A DNA stretch of 64,000 nucleotides from CALNYS01 sp942490855 (lineage in GTDB: Bacteria > Planctomycetota > Phycisphaerae > Phycisphaerales > UBA1924): the NCBI GenBank assembly GCA_942490855.1, contig CALNYS010000004.1, positions 558,001-622,000 of the forward strand, read 5' to 3'. Position 1 is the stretch's first letter. Each line of letters opens with the position of its first letter. A program made the translations under genes and the position numbers. Of the stretch, positions 36,169 to 47,807 are shown in pieces. The notes beneath the pieces are model-generated. The model was not told the origin of the DNA and did no database searches. It saw only the letters and a list, made by a program, of their open reading frames with translations.

Positions 36169-37479
36169 ATGAAGACGACCGCAACACTGACAACCCTCGC
36201 GGCGCTCGCCGTGGCCGGCGCCGCCGCCGCGTGCGAGAGCTCGACCACCCCCACGCAGCTCGTGGCCGCGCCCACGGCGCCCAGCGTGATGTTCGTCGGG
36301 CATGACGGCCACGACGCCCACTCGAAGACAACGTCCAAGGAGCTGAAGGTCGTCGTGACCGACGGCAACGCCCGCTACTGGGTGAACGGCAAAGAGGTCG
36401 ATCGCGCCACGTTCACCGAAGCCGGCGGGAGTGTCGTGATCTCCGGGAACGTCAGCACGCCCAAGGCGGTCGCGACGCTCCCGCGTATCAAGGAAACGCC
36501 CAGGGCCGAGGCCGTCGCGTCGCCCAAGCCGCGCCTCGGCGTCGTGCTCGGCAGCGTGAGCGGCGAGCTGGCGGAGAAGCTCGACGTGGACGCCGAAGAG
36601 GTCATCCTCATCGAGCGCGTCATCGACGGCACCCCCGCGGCCCGCGCCGGGCTGAAGTCCTTCGACGTGCTCGTCGAGTTCGACGGCGAGGACGAGCTGA
36701 ACGTTGACAAGCTCCGCAAGCTCATCGCGAAGCAGAAGCCCGGCGGCGGCGTCGGGGTGGTTGTGCTCCGCGACGGCGACGAGGAAGACTTCGAAGTGGT
36801 CTTCGACGGCGGGATCGGCCACTTCACCGCCAGCCCGGCCGAACCGCACCCCGAGGCCGCGCGGGCGCCGCGTGCCCGTTTCTTCGGCGGCGAGCTCGAC
36901 GAGTCGCAGCAGATGCAGGTCGAGAAGGCCATGCGTCTTGCTGAGAAGTACAGCCAGCAGGCCCAGAAGGAAGCCGAGCGATGGACCCGCAAGATCGAGG
37001 GCCAGGCGAAGCAGCTTGAAGGTCTGGGCGAACGGCTGGCGCTCCGCTTTGACGGTCAGTCGCGCGAAGAGTTCGAGGCCGCGATGCAGCAGCTCAACGA
37101 CGCGCTCGCCGAGTACGACATCGACTTTGACTTCGACTTCGACTTCGACGCCGAAGCGTTCCCCCACTTCCAGTTCATCGAGCTCGACGACGAGAACCGC
37201 AACCGCGCCGTCGTGCTCGAGCGGAAGCTCCACGAGAAGGCGAAGCGTCACGCGATGCAGAACGAGCGGCTGCACCTTCAGAAGCTCCGCGAGCACGAGC
37301 GCAACGAGGCCCTCGAGCGTCGCGAGATCGAGATGAAGCACAACAAGCTGAAGCACGAGCACGCTGAGGACGCCGCCGAGCTTCAGATCGAGCGTCTCGA
37401 GAACCGCATCGAAGAACTCGAAGCGATGATCGAGCAGCTCGTCAAAAAGATGGACCGTCCGCGCGGCGTGCGGAACTAA
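36169..37479 (+). CDS. Secreted PDZ-domain protein with long coiled coil
   Basis: 436 residues. The signal peptide ends near AAAACES; the Cys could be a lipid anchor, although the box AAAC is not ideal. A small domain (about 45-85) precedes one PDZ domain (about 120-215, with RLGVVLGS, IDGTPAARAGLKSFDVLVEFDGE). The second half is highly charged and helical (coiled coil, about 240-430), interrupted by an Asp/Phe run (DFDFDFDFD near 322-330). As third gene of the sigma/anti-sigma operon, it may sense envelope state and act on the anti-sigma protein. AGGAG sits 7 bases before the ATG. A terminator ends the operon. Confidence 0.72.
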   Translation: MKTTATLTTLAALAVAGAAAACESSTTPTQLVAAPTAPSVMFVGHDGHDAHSKTTSKELKVVVTDGNARYWVNGKEVDRATFTEAGGSVVISGNVSTPKAVATLPRIKETPRAEAVASPKPRLGVVLGSVSGELAEKLDVDAEEVILIERVIDGTPAARAGLKSFDVLVEFDGEDELNVDKLRKLIAKQKPGGGVGVVVLRDGDEEDFEVVFDGGIGHFTASPAEPHPEAARAPRARFFGGELDESQQMQVEKAMRLAEKYSQQAQKEAERWTRKIEGQAKQLEGLGERLALRFDGQSREEFEAAMQQLNDALAEYDIDFDFDFDFDAEAFPHFQFIELDDENRNRAVVLERKLHEKAKRHAMQNERLHLQKLREHERNEALERREIEMKHNKLKHEHAEDAAELQIERLENRIEELEAMIEQLVKKMDRPRGVRN

Positions 37480-37532
37480 CGCTCGCGTTTTCGGTAGAAG
37501 TACAAGGGAGCATCTCCTCAAGCCCCCATCTG

Positions 37533-37572
37533 GGGCGACGGCTACACGCACCGGCCGTCGCCCTCTTTCTTT
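37533..37572 (+). terminator. Rho-independent terminator of the sigma/anti-sigma/PDZ operon
   Basis: A perfect 10-base-pair stem (GGGCGACGGC with GCCGTCGCCC) encloses an 11-base loop and is followed by TCTTTCTTT. It stands 53 bases after the PDZ gene stop and just before the M61 peptidase gene. Confidence 0.85.
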
Positions 37573-37636
37573 GCGCTGACCCCGCAGCCCCCGCGAGCCG
37601 CCGGCACTATGCTCTGGTCCACGGAAAGGACCGTTC

Positions 37637-39499
37637 ATGCCGACGCACCGCACCGCCGCCCTGCTCGTCACGTTCCTCACACTCGCCGCGACCGCGACGG
37701 CGCAGATGACCCTGCGTGTTGACGCCACGGAGGCCGCGCGCCGCCTGCTCCACGCGGAGCTCGCGATGCCCGCGTCGCCCGGCCCGATGGACGTGTACTA
37801 CGTCGAGTGGACGCCGGGGAACCACAACCCGTCGGGGCCCGTGCAGAACGTCGTGAACTTCCGCGTCACCGACGACCGCGGGGTCGATCTCGAGTGGAAG
37901 CGCGATCCGACCGACGTGGTGCGCACGAGCTTCGTCGTCCCGGAGGGCGCGACGGGCGTGACGCTCTCGTACAGCTACATCCTCAACCAGCCCACGACGA
38001 ACTCCAAGTCCACCGACAGCTACGGGCTGCGGGGGCTCGGGGTGATCAACTGGAACACGCTCCTTTTCGAGCCCGCCGGGGCGGACAAGGACGAGCTGAG
38101 CGTGGACGCGTCGGTGACGCTGCCGGGCGCGTGGATCCTCGCGTCGCCGCTGCCCCAGCGTTTCGCGCGGGGCGGGCACTACCAGTTCGAGCCGGTGAGC
38201 TTCGCGTACCTGGTGGATTCGCCGGCGATCTACGGCGAGTACCTCGCGACGTGGCCCATGAACGCTCCGGGGGGCGTGCCGCACTTTACGGACGCCGTGG
38301 CGAGCGCGCCGAGCAAGCTCACGCTGTCTGACGACGTGCGCGCGACGCTCGACGAGATGCTCGTCCAGACGCAGGAGATCTTCGGGCCCTTCCCGTACAC
38401 GCGTTACCACTTCCTGACGGTGCTCGAGAACGAGATCCCCGGCGCCGGGCTGGAGCACACGGAGTGCACGTACATCTCGTACCCGGACAACCGCTTCGCG
38501 AACGACGACGCGTCGGCGCTGGGGACGTTCCCGCACGAGTACATCCACGCGTGGAACGGCAAGCTGCGCGTCCCCGAGGGGCTGCTGCACCGCGACTACC
38601 ACACCCCGGGGCGCACGGAATTGCTGTGGGTGTACGAGGGGCTCACGAGCTACTACGACGACGTGATCATGGCTCGCTCTGGCATGTACACGCCCGAGCA
38701 GTACGAGGACGCGCTTACGGGGCAGGTCGAGCGCTACCAGCAGCAGGCGGGGCGCCTGTGGCGCAGTGTGGAAGACACGGCGAGCGGGCAGCGCCACCTG
38801 CGCACCGCGAGCCCGTCATGGGAAGAGCTGCGTCGGCGTCAGGATTACTACAGCGAGGGGGCGCTCTTCTGGATGAGCGCCGACGCGACGATCCGCACCG
38901 GCACGAACAACCAGCGCTCGCTCGATGATTTTGCGCGCGCGTTCTTCGGCGTGACGCCCATCGCGACGGGCACGCCCGTGACGTACACGCGCGACGACGT
39001 GGTCGCGGGGCTCACGGACGTGTACCCGCAGGCCGACTGGGACAGCATGATCCGCGCGTACATCGAGCGCCCCGCCGAGACGCTCGAGCACCCGGTGGTG
39101 AACCTGCTCAACCGCGAGTGGGGCTACGACACCGAGCCGACGCCCAAACAGGAAAAGGACGAGAAGGCGCCGTACGCCGATCTCCTCAAGCGCACGCTCG
39201 GGTTCGCGACGGACAAGGAAGGCGTCGTGACGACGGTGCTCGCGGGCACGCCGGCGGACACCGCGTCGCTGAGCTACGGCATGACGGTGCTGGGCGTCGA
39301 CGGCTGGGCGTTCACGCCCGGGCTGCTCAAGGAACGCCTCGAGCACACGGCGCAGACGGGGCGGATCGATCTCGTGGTGCGCTTCGACGACCGCGTCGAG
39401 GCGCGCGCGATCCTGTACGACGGCGGCGTGCGCTACCCGCGGATGGTGCCGCGGGAGGGCGCGTTTGACGTGCTCGGGGCGATCATCGAGGCGAGGTAA
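37637..39499 (+). CDS. Secreted M61-family aminopeptidase (glycyl aminopeptidase-like) with C-terminal PDZ
   Basis: 620 residues. A signal peptide ends near TATAQ. The N-terminal beta domain (about 20-220) with MDVYYVEWTPGNHN is typical of M61. The catalytic HEYIHAWNGK (HExxH near 299) has its third ligand Glu in WVYEGLTSYYDD, about 30 residues on. A PDZ-like domain closes the protein (about 520-610, VVTTVLAGTPADTASLSYG). M61 enzymes remove N-terminal Gly or Ala from peptides in the periplasm. The ATG follows GGAAAGGA by a normal distance. Confidence 0.87.
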   Translation: MPTHRTAALLVTFLTLAATATAQMTLRVDATEAARRLLHAELAMPASPGPMDVYYVEWTPGNHNPSGPVQNVVNFRVTDDRGVDLEWKRDPTDVVRTSFVVPEGATGVTLSYSYILNQPTTNSKSTDSYGLRGLGVINWNTLLFEPAGADKDELSVDASVTLPGAWILASPLPQRFARGGHYQFEPVSFAYLVDSPAIYGEYLATWPMNAPGGVPHFTDAVASAPSKLTLSDDVRATLDEMLVQTQEIFGPFPYTRYHFLTVLENEIPGAGLEHTECTYISYPDNRFANDDASALGTFPHEYIHAWNGKLRVPEGLLHRDYHTPGRTELLWVYEGLTSYYDDVIMARSGMYTPEQYEDALTGQVERYQQQAGRLWRSVEDTASGQRHLRTASPSWEELRRRQDYYSEGALFWMSADATIRTGTNNQRSLDDFARAFFGVTPIATGTPVTYTRDDVVAGLTDVYPQADWDSMIRAYIERPAETLEHPVVNLLNREWGYDTEPTPKQEKDEKAPYADLLKRTLGFATDKEGVVTTVLAGTPADTASLSYGMTVLGVDGWAFTPGLLKERLEHTAQTGRIDLVVRFDDRVEARAILYDGGVRYPRMVPREGAFDVLGAIIEAR

Positions 39500-39542
39500 T
39501 CCGAACCGCGGAGCGCTCTGCTGCGAATATCGCCTTGGAAAC

Positions 39543-39546
39543 GAGG
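39543..39546 (+). promoter_or_regulatory. GAGG ribosome site favouring the GTG start at 39553
   Basis: GAGG stands 6 bases before the in-frame GTG at 39553. An upstream TTG at 39535 lacks a comparable site. Confidence 0.4.
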
Positions 39547-39552
39547 CGAGTC

Positions 39553-40509
39553 GTGCTTGAGCGCCTACCTGCAGACGGATCGACCCGATGGACAGCGGTG
39601 GGCGCGACGCTCGTGGGCGCGTGTCCCATCGTGGTGATGTGGACGTACATGGAAGCGAAGACGTGGACGGCGTACCCGTCGATGCTTCCGTCGGGCGTCC
39701 CGGAGATGCTTCTGTTCGCCACGATGTTTACCGCGATGCCCGTATTTCTTCTCGGTTCGCTCGGTGGATGCCGCGGACTCAATGCCTGGTTGCTCGCTTC
39801 CGCCTCGGGGTTCTCGGGCGCGCTCGGCGGTGTTCTCGCGGTGCTCGTGATCCTGTTCGCGAAGGAGTCGTACGGCGCCACGGTGATCGGGCCGGCGCTG
39901 GCTTGGTCGGCATTGTCGCTCGGCATCTCCGGCGCGGCGGGCGTCGCGACGGGGCGGAGGGTACAACGCTCGAAGACCTCGAACGGGCGGACGCGGTCGG
40001 ATATCCCGCAAAAGCTCCCGTACGGACTCGTGATCTTCTTCGGTGCGTGCGCTTGCCTGCTTGCGCTCTCCCTGTTTACCGATGTAACAAGAAGTCTGCG
40101 CGCGTATCTGTCCTGCAACCACGCGCTCCTCAACACCGCGTCCGTCTCAACGCTCGGCGCCTGCTCGCTCGTCGCCTACGGCGGCCAGCGGATGCTCGGG
40201 ACGCCCAGGTTCGGCTCGTGCGCGACCGCATTCGTGCTGATCAGCGCGCTGTTTTCAATTGTCTTCTGGGCGCCCTTCGCGGGAGTGCTCTTCACGTCAA
40301 CCGGGTGCCGAAGAACCACGTACTTCGGGTCGTACTACATGCTGATCTCTGCCGTCTCCCTCGCCTACCCGATTGCTACATGCCTCGTTCACCAGGCGAT
40401 ATGGAGCACATGGGAATACCGAGGGACATGCCGGCGCTGCCGCTACGACATGCGCGGCCTCCCCGCGCCCCGCTGCCCGGAGTGCGGGTGGGAGGGGCCG
40501 GCTGGGTGA
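39553..40509 (+). CDS. Multi-pass membrane protein with C-terminal Cys4 ribbon (planctomycete-type)
   Basis: 318 residues, about seven hydrophobic helices. The C-terminus is CRRCRYDMRGLPAPRCPECG, a compact rubredoxin-like ribbon common at the ends of planctomycete membrane proteins. A second protein of this plan occurs at 61464. No transporter or enzyme signature is seen. A start at GTG 39553 (GAGG 6 bases upstream) is preferred; TTG 39535 adds six residues. It is slightly less GC-rich than its neighbours and separated from acnA by 140 bases. Confidence 0.6.
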   Translation: MLERLPADGSTRWTAVGATLVGACPIVVMWTYMEAKTWTAYPSMLPSGVPEMLLFATMFTAMPVFLLGSLGGCRGLNAWLLASASGFSGALGGVLAVLVILFAKESYGATVIGPALAWSALSLGISGAAGVATGRRVQRSKTSNGRTRSDIPQKLPYGLVIFFGACACLLALSLFTDVTRSLRAYLSCNHALLNTASVSTLGACSLVAYGGQRMLGTPRFGSCATAFVLISALFSIVFWAPFAGVLFTSTGCRRTTYFGSYYMLISAVSLAYPIATCLVHQAIWSTWEYRGTCRRCRYDMRGLPAPRCPECGWEGPAG

Positions 40510-40649
40510 GCCTTTGCCCTGAGTCGAGGCCTGAGAGCGTGGGAGACTCGGGACCTCGCTGGAGTACAAGGCGGATAGCTCCGATTCAATCGGCGGTCTA
40601 CACTGCTGTTTCGCCTCGAATCAGCCCTCGTAGCCCCCGGAGCCCGACC

Positions 40650-43439
<2,790 letters not shown>

Positions 43440-43457
43440 ACCGCCGAAGAACGGACG

Positions 43458-44408
43458 ATGAGCGAACCCGGCACATCATCATGGCTCGCGGCGTCGGCGC
43501 GGCGGGTCGTGGTCGCGATCCTCTTCGGCGTGACGCTCGGCGGGCTCGGTCTCTCGGCGATGAGCATCGCCGAGCGCCGTGCCGAACTGAAACCAGCGCC
43601 CGTCGCAATCGGCGGCGTGCGCTTCTACATCCCCAGCGGCGGGGGCGCGTGGGTCGCGCCGACGAACCCCGGGCACATCGCGGGCGCGTTCGTCCTGCTC
43701 ATCCACGGGCTCGACGAGCCCGGCGACATCTGGGACGAGCTCGCCCCCGCCCTGCACGACGCCGGGCACACGGTCGCGCGGTTCGAGTACCCCAACGATC
43801 AGGCGGTCGCCGACTCGGGCGACGAGCTGATGTCCGTGCTCGCGGCGCTCGGCGAAGCCGGCGTGCCGAGGATCGACATCGTCGGGCACTCGATGGGCGG
43901 GCTCGTCTCGCGCGACGCGCTGACGCGACCGGGCGTCGATCGCGCAGGATGGGCGCCCGTGCGCGCGCTCGTGATGGTCGGGACGCCCCATCTCGGGTCG
44001 GTGCTCGCCCCGCTGCGCGGCGTCGCGGAGCTGCGCGACCGTTTCCAGCGATACAGCGAGGGCGACGCGACGCTGATGGAATCCCTCGACTTCGCCTCCG
44101 ACGGCGGCGGGCAAGCCGGGCGGGACCTCACGCCGGGCTCCGCGTTCCTGGCGGATCTCAACCTGCGACCGCACCCGCCGGGCGTGCGTCTGGTGTGCAT
44201 CGTCGGACGCTGGGCCCCCGAGTGGGCCGACGGCTCACTGGCGATCGAAGCCCTGGGCGACGGCGTCGTGGCGGTGGATTCCGCGACGCTCGACGGCGCG
44301 GAGATCGTCGAGGTGCGCGGCAACCACCGCGGGATGCTGCTGTCGATGCCGATCACAGGGGACGCGACGGCGATCGAACCGATCGTGCACGCGCTCGGCG
44401 CACCCTGA
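43458..44408 (+). CDS. Alpha/beta-hydrolase (PGAP1/lipase-like)
   Basis: 316 residues. A single hydrophobic helix near residues 15-38 acts as signal anchor. The hydrolase core shows LLIHGLDEPGDIWDEL (oxyanion region near 82), the nucleophile elbow VGHSMGGLVSRDAL (near 139) and VGTPHLGS, which together match lipases of the PGAP1/GPI-inositol-deacylase-like group. The His of the triad is probably in the C-terminal VRGNHRGML. The substrate is unknown. It starts 18 bases after acnA and may be read through from it. Confidence 0.8.
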   Translation: MSEPGTSSWLAASARRVVVAILFGVTLGGLGLSAMSIAERRAELKPAPVAIGGVRFYIPSGGGAWVAPTNPGHIAGAFVLLIHGLDEPGDIWDELAPALHDAGHTVARFEYPNDQAVADSGDELMSVLAALGEAGVPRIDIVGHSMGGLVSRDALTRPGVDRAGWAPVRALVMVGTPHLGSVLAPLRGVAELRDRFQRYSEGDATLMESLDFASDGGGQAGRDLTPGSAFLADLNLRPHPPGVRLVCIVGRWAPEWADGSLAIEALGDGVVAVDSATLDGAEIVEVRGNHRGMLLSMPITGDATAIEPIVHALGAP

Positions 44409-44506
44409 TCGGGTGATGCATTTCGACGGTTTTTTGTGACAATCCAACCACGACGCACGGCCGCGTGCGCCGTTCGCGCACGAGAATGGCCTGCGAGCGA
44501 TTGGTT

Positions 44507-44510
44507 GGAG
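44507..44510 (+). promoter_or_regulatory. GGAG ribosome site favouring the GTG start at 44517
   Basis: GGAG lies 6 bases before GTG 44517, the first codon of the frame that leads directly into a membrane anchor. The earlier GTG at 44436 has only a T-run in front of it. Confidence 0.45.
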
Positions 44511-44516
44511 AGACAC

Positions 44517-45296
44517 GTGCACACAGACGGGATCAAGCTCGGGGTTGCGGTCGCGGTGGCGTGCGCCGGCGCGTTCTTCGCGTTCCGCACGCTGCACCGC
44601 CCTGCTCCTTCTCGCTCCGACGTCAGCGACACAATCACCGAGGATCCCGTCCGCGTCGCCGCTGCCGCGCACATGGAATCGCTCGACGCGGCGCTGCGCG
44701 CGCCCACGCGCGAAGAGTTGTCCACGACGCTCGGGGTAATCCGCGAGATGACGCGCTTCCGAGCCGCGACGCTCGCCCCGGACGATCGCTTCCGCCCCGA
44801 GCAGGCGCGCGCGCTCGGGACGTCGTTCCAGTCGCGTCTCGCGTACCTGCTCGGCGGGGACTTCGACGAGAACGCGTCGGAGCTCGCCGCCCTCGGATGG
44901 CCCATGCCCGACGAGGAACGCTTCGAGCAACGCCGAGCGATCTGGGAACAGCACCGCCGCAACGAGCCGCCCGCGCCCATCAGCGTTGACGACATCCAGA
45001 TCCGTCGGGTGTCAGCGGAGATGCTCGACGAACCCGGCGGGCTGCGGCGCGAGGGGTTCGGGGTCACCTCGATGCAGCACCGCTCAACCCACCCGTACTA
45101 CGACTACGAGGGACAGGATCTCGTCGAAGCGGTGATCCCCATGCGCACGACGGACGTGACCGGGCGCCCGACCGCGACGCTCGTCGGGTTTGTCTTCGCG
45201 TGGGACGACGCCGACGGCTTCTGGCGCCCGATCCGCAGCGTGCTCTTCCACGCCGACGACGAGGCCGGCGGCATCCCGACGCCGGACATCTTCTGA
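44517..45296 (+). CDS. Membrane-anchored protein of unknown function
   Basis: 259 residues. One N-terminal hydrophobic helix (about 6-20) anchors an otherwise soluble, acidic domain. The stretch around LSTTLGVIREMTRFRAATL and FQSRLAYLLGGDF is helical, and the second half (VEAVIPMRTTDVTGRPTATLVGFVFAWD) is beta-rich. No known domain is recognised. It ends 11 bases before the pilin-like gene, so the two are probably one unit. The start at 44517 is chosen for its GGAG; 44436 is an alternative. Confidence 0.5.
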   Translation: MHTDGIKLGVAVAVACAGAFFAFRTLHRPAPSRSDVSDTITEDPVRVAAAAHMESLDAALRAPTREELSTTLGVIREMTRFRAATLAPDDRFRPEQARALGTSFQSRLAYLLGGDFDENASELAALGWPMPDEERFEQRRAIWEQHRRNEPPAPISVDDIQIRRVSAEMLDEPGGLRREGFGVTSMQHRSTHPYYDYEGQDLVEAVIPMRTTDVTGRPTATLVGFVFAWDDADGFWRPIRSVLFHADDEAGGIPTPDIF

Positions 45297-45307
45297 AGGA
45301 GCGCCCG

Positions 45308-46061
45308 ATGCGCCGAGCGTTCACCCTCATCGAGATCCTCGTCGCGATCGGGATCATCGGGATCCTCATCGCGATCATCGCTCCGGCGCTGCGCGGCGCC
45401 CGCGGGGCGGCGCGGGAGACGGTGTGCCTCGTCAACCTCAAGACATGCTGCGCGGACATGCAGGCGTATCTCGATGCGGAGGGCGAGTACCCGTTCCTCC
45501 CCGCGGATGAGTGGTACGCCCTCTCCCCGCCCCCCGGCGGCGGACGCATCTACACAGGCCAACACTGGGATCACGCGACGCTGTGGCCGAGCCGCCCTGA
45601 TCGACGTGGCGCCATGGCCGGAGCACTACGCGGCGTGGGTGTGCCCCGGCTCGCCTCGCACCGCGGGCCAACCGTGGATCGCGGACCCGAACGACCCGCG
45701 CTCGATCGGCGACGGGCGGTGTTCCTACGCCCTCTCGGACGCCCTCCGCGCCGACCCGCGGCTCTGGTACCCGGACCCGCCCAGCGACCCCGAAGCCCTG
45801 AACGCCTTCCTCCGCCCGGTCCGCCCGCACGAGGTCCGCTCGCCGGCGGGCAAGGTCCTGTTTTACGACGCCGAGATGGCCCACATGGACCCGCTGGCTT
45901 CGGAGCAGGAGAAGGACGCGAGGCCCGTGGGGTTCGTGGACGGGCACGCGGCGATCGAACGCGTCTCGGAGAGCACCGACCCGGCCCCGAACCCGCTCGC
46001 CGGGGGGCGGGCGGCACGCCTCCACGACACCCCCAGGGGGGCTCACGGCGCGGACTACTAA
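45308..46061 (+). CDS. Prepilin-type N-terminal domain protein with H-x-DG end (frameshifted)
   Basis: The N-terminus MRRAFTLIEILVAIGIIG is a textbook type IV prepilin/pseudopilin signal (cleavage before F, Glu5 kept). The natural frame breaks near 45581-45600: before it reads ...HWDHATLWP, after it the +1 frame continues ALIDVAPWPEHYAAWVCPG and ends with the FVDGHAAI motif seen in planctomycete pseudopilins. Removing one base restores about 250 residues. Without the correction, the first frame runs on as Arg/Pro-rich nonsense to 46204. Such proteins join type II secretion or pilus-like fibres. It may be a true pseudogene or an assembly error. Confidence 0.7.
45581..45600 (+). other. Frameshift site in the pilin-like gene
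   Basis: Coding potential passes here from the frame starting at 45308 to the +1 frame. There is no long homopolymer; the segment contains several short C and G runs. One extra base, for example the A in GGCCGAGCC, explains the shift. Confidence 0.6.
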
Positions 46062-46218
46062 TAGAGCGCCCCTGCCCCTCCTCGACCGCTGGCCCCCCTC
46101 GCTCCGTTTCGCTATCCTCCTTGCCCCTCGCGGAAGGGTCGCGCGGAACGTGCCGGTGGGGCACGGGTCGCGGTTCCTCGGCGGGGTTCGCAACGACTCA
46201 CTAGAGAGGACTCTCGAC

Positions 46219-47658
46219 ATGGCCGCGACAGGTGTAGTGACGCAGGTGATCGGCTCGACGTTCGACGCCCAGTTCCCCGAGGACCAGCTCCCGGACATCT
46301 ACAACGCGGTCTTCGTCGAGGGCAACTCGAAGTCCGGGCGGATCGACCTCGTCGGCGAGGTGCAGCAGCACCTGGGCGGCGGTCGCGTGCGAGCGGTTGC
46401 GCTCGGTTCGACCGACGGCGTCGTCCGCGGCATGGACTGCCGTGACAACGGGCAGCCCGTCGACGTCCCCGTGGGCGAGGGCGTGCTCGGTCGCGTCTTC
46501 AACCTCCTCGGCGAGCCCGTGGACAAGCGGGGCCCGGTCGACACCGGCAAGCGCCTCCCCATCCACCGCCCCGCCCCCAAGATCAGCAACCTCAACCCGA
46601 AGACCGAGATCCTCGAGACGGGCATCAAGGTCGTCGACCTCCTCTGCCCGTTTGTCCGCGGCGGCAAGATCGGCCTGTTCGGCGGTGCCGGCGTCGGCAA
46701 GACGGTCATCATCCAGGAGATGATCGCACGCGTCGCCCGTGAGTTCGGCGGCTACTCCGTGTTCGCCGGCGTCGGCGAGCGCACCCGCGAGGGCAACGAC
46801 CTCTGGCTCGAGATGCAGGAGGCCGAGTACACCGACGCCGAGGGCAACACGGCCAACGTGCTCGACAAGGTCGCGATGGTCTTCGGTCAGATGAACGAAC
46901 CCCCGGGCGCCCGCCTCCGCGTCGCCCTCTCGGCGCTGACGATGGCCGAGGAGTTCCGCGACGCCTCCGGTAAGGAAACGCTGATCTTCGTGGACAACGT
47001 CTTCCGCTTCACGCAGGCCGGTTCCGAGGTGTCCGCCCTCCTCGGGCGTATGCCCTCCGCGGTGGGTTACCAGCCCACGCTCTCGACCGAGATGGGCGAG
47101 ATGCAGGAGCGCATCACCTCGACCGAACGCGGCGCCATCACCTCGGTGCAGGCCGTGTACGTCCCCGCCGACGACCTCACGGACCCGGCGCCCGCGACGA
47201 CGTTCGCTCACCTCGACGCGTTCGTCGTGCTCTCGCGTTCGATCGCCGAGAAGGGCATCTACCCCGCGGTCGACCCCCTCGAGTCCACCTCCCGCATCCT
47301 CGACCCGAACGTTCTCGGCGAGCGCCACTACAAGGTCGCCCGCTCCGTGCAGTCGATCCTCCAGCGCTACAAGGCCCTGCAGGACATCATCGCCATCCTC
47401 GGCGTTGACGAGCTCTCCGAGGACGACAAGCAGATCGTGGGCCGTGCCCGCAAGATCGAGCGCTTCCTCTCCCAGCCCTTCTTCGTCGCCGAGCAGTTCA
47501 CCGGCTTCCCGGGCATCTACACCTCGCTCGAGCAGACGATTGACTCCTTCGAGCGTCTCTGCGCCGGCGAGGCCGACGACCTCCCCGAGGGCGCCTTCAT
47601 GTACGTCGGCACGCTCGACGAGGCCCGCGACAAGGCCAAGCGGATGGCCGAGGGCTAA
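46219..47658 (+). CDS. atpD: F-type ATP synthase subunit beta, stand-alone gene
   Basis: 479 residues, full length. Motifs: GGAGVGKTVIIQEMI (Walker A near 155), FAGVGERTREGNDLW, NEPPGAR, LIFVDNVFRFTQAGSEVSALLGRMPSA in pieces, and STEMGEMQERI. The catalytic Glu in GERTREGN is present, so it should form active F1 sites. It is not followed by atpC nor preceded by atpA/atpG; a frameshifted pilin-like gene lies upstream and a terminator directly downstream. The ATG at 46219 follows AGAGAGGA; the in-frame ATG at 46150 adds 23 unrelated residues and is rejected. Confidence 0.95.
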   Translation: MAATGVVTQVIGSTFDAQFPEDQLPDIYNAVFVEGNSKSGRIDLVGEVQQHLGGGRVRAVALGSTDGVVRGMDCRDNGQPVDVPVGEGVLGRVFNLLGEPVDKRGPVDTGKRLPIHRPAPKISNLNPKTEILETGIKVVDLLCPFVRGGKIGLFGGAGVGKTVIIQEMIARVAREFGGYSVFAGVGERTREGNDLWLEMQEAEYTDAEGNTANVLDKVAMVFGQMNEPPGARLRVALSALTMAEEFRDASGKETLIFVDNVFRFTQAGSEVSALLGRMPSAVGYQPTLSTEMGEMQERITSTERGAITSVQAVYVPADDLTDPAPATTFAHLDAFVVLSRSIAEKGIYPAVDPLESTSRILDPNVLGERHYKVARSVQSILQRYKALQDIIAILGVDELSEDDKQIVGRARKIERFLSQPFFVAEQFTGFPGIYTSLEQTIDSFERLCAGEADDLPEGAFMYVGTLDEARDKAKRMAEG

Positions 47659-47683
47659 CCACTCTCTCTCAGCACGCATCACG

Positions 47684-47717
47684 AACCCCGCGTCCGATCG
47701 ACGCGGGGTTTTCTTTT
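47684..47717 (+). terminator. Rho-independent terminator of atpD
   Basis: A perfect 11-base-pair stem (AACCCCGCGTC with GACGCGGGGTT), a 5-base loop and the tail TTCTTTT, 25 bases after the atpD stop. It confirms that atpD is the last gene of its unit. Confidence 0.92.
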
Positions 47718-47807
47718 GCGCTCACTCAACGCGGGGGGACGCGGTCGGCGTGGTTTGGTGGATCGGCACGCCCCCACCGGCGTATACCCATGGTGAAGGA
47801 GACCGAG

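Noticed and set aside
46150..46218. Upstream ATG extension of atpD
   Set aside because: The added 23 residues do not match AtpD; AGAGAGGA precedes the ATG at 46219.
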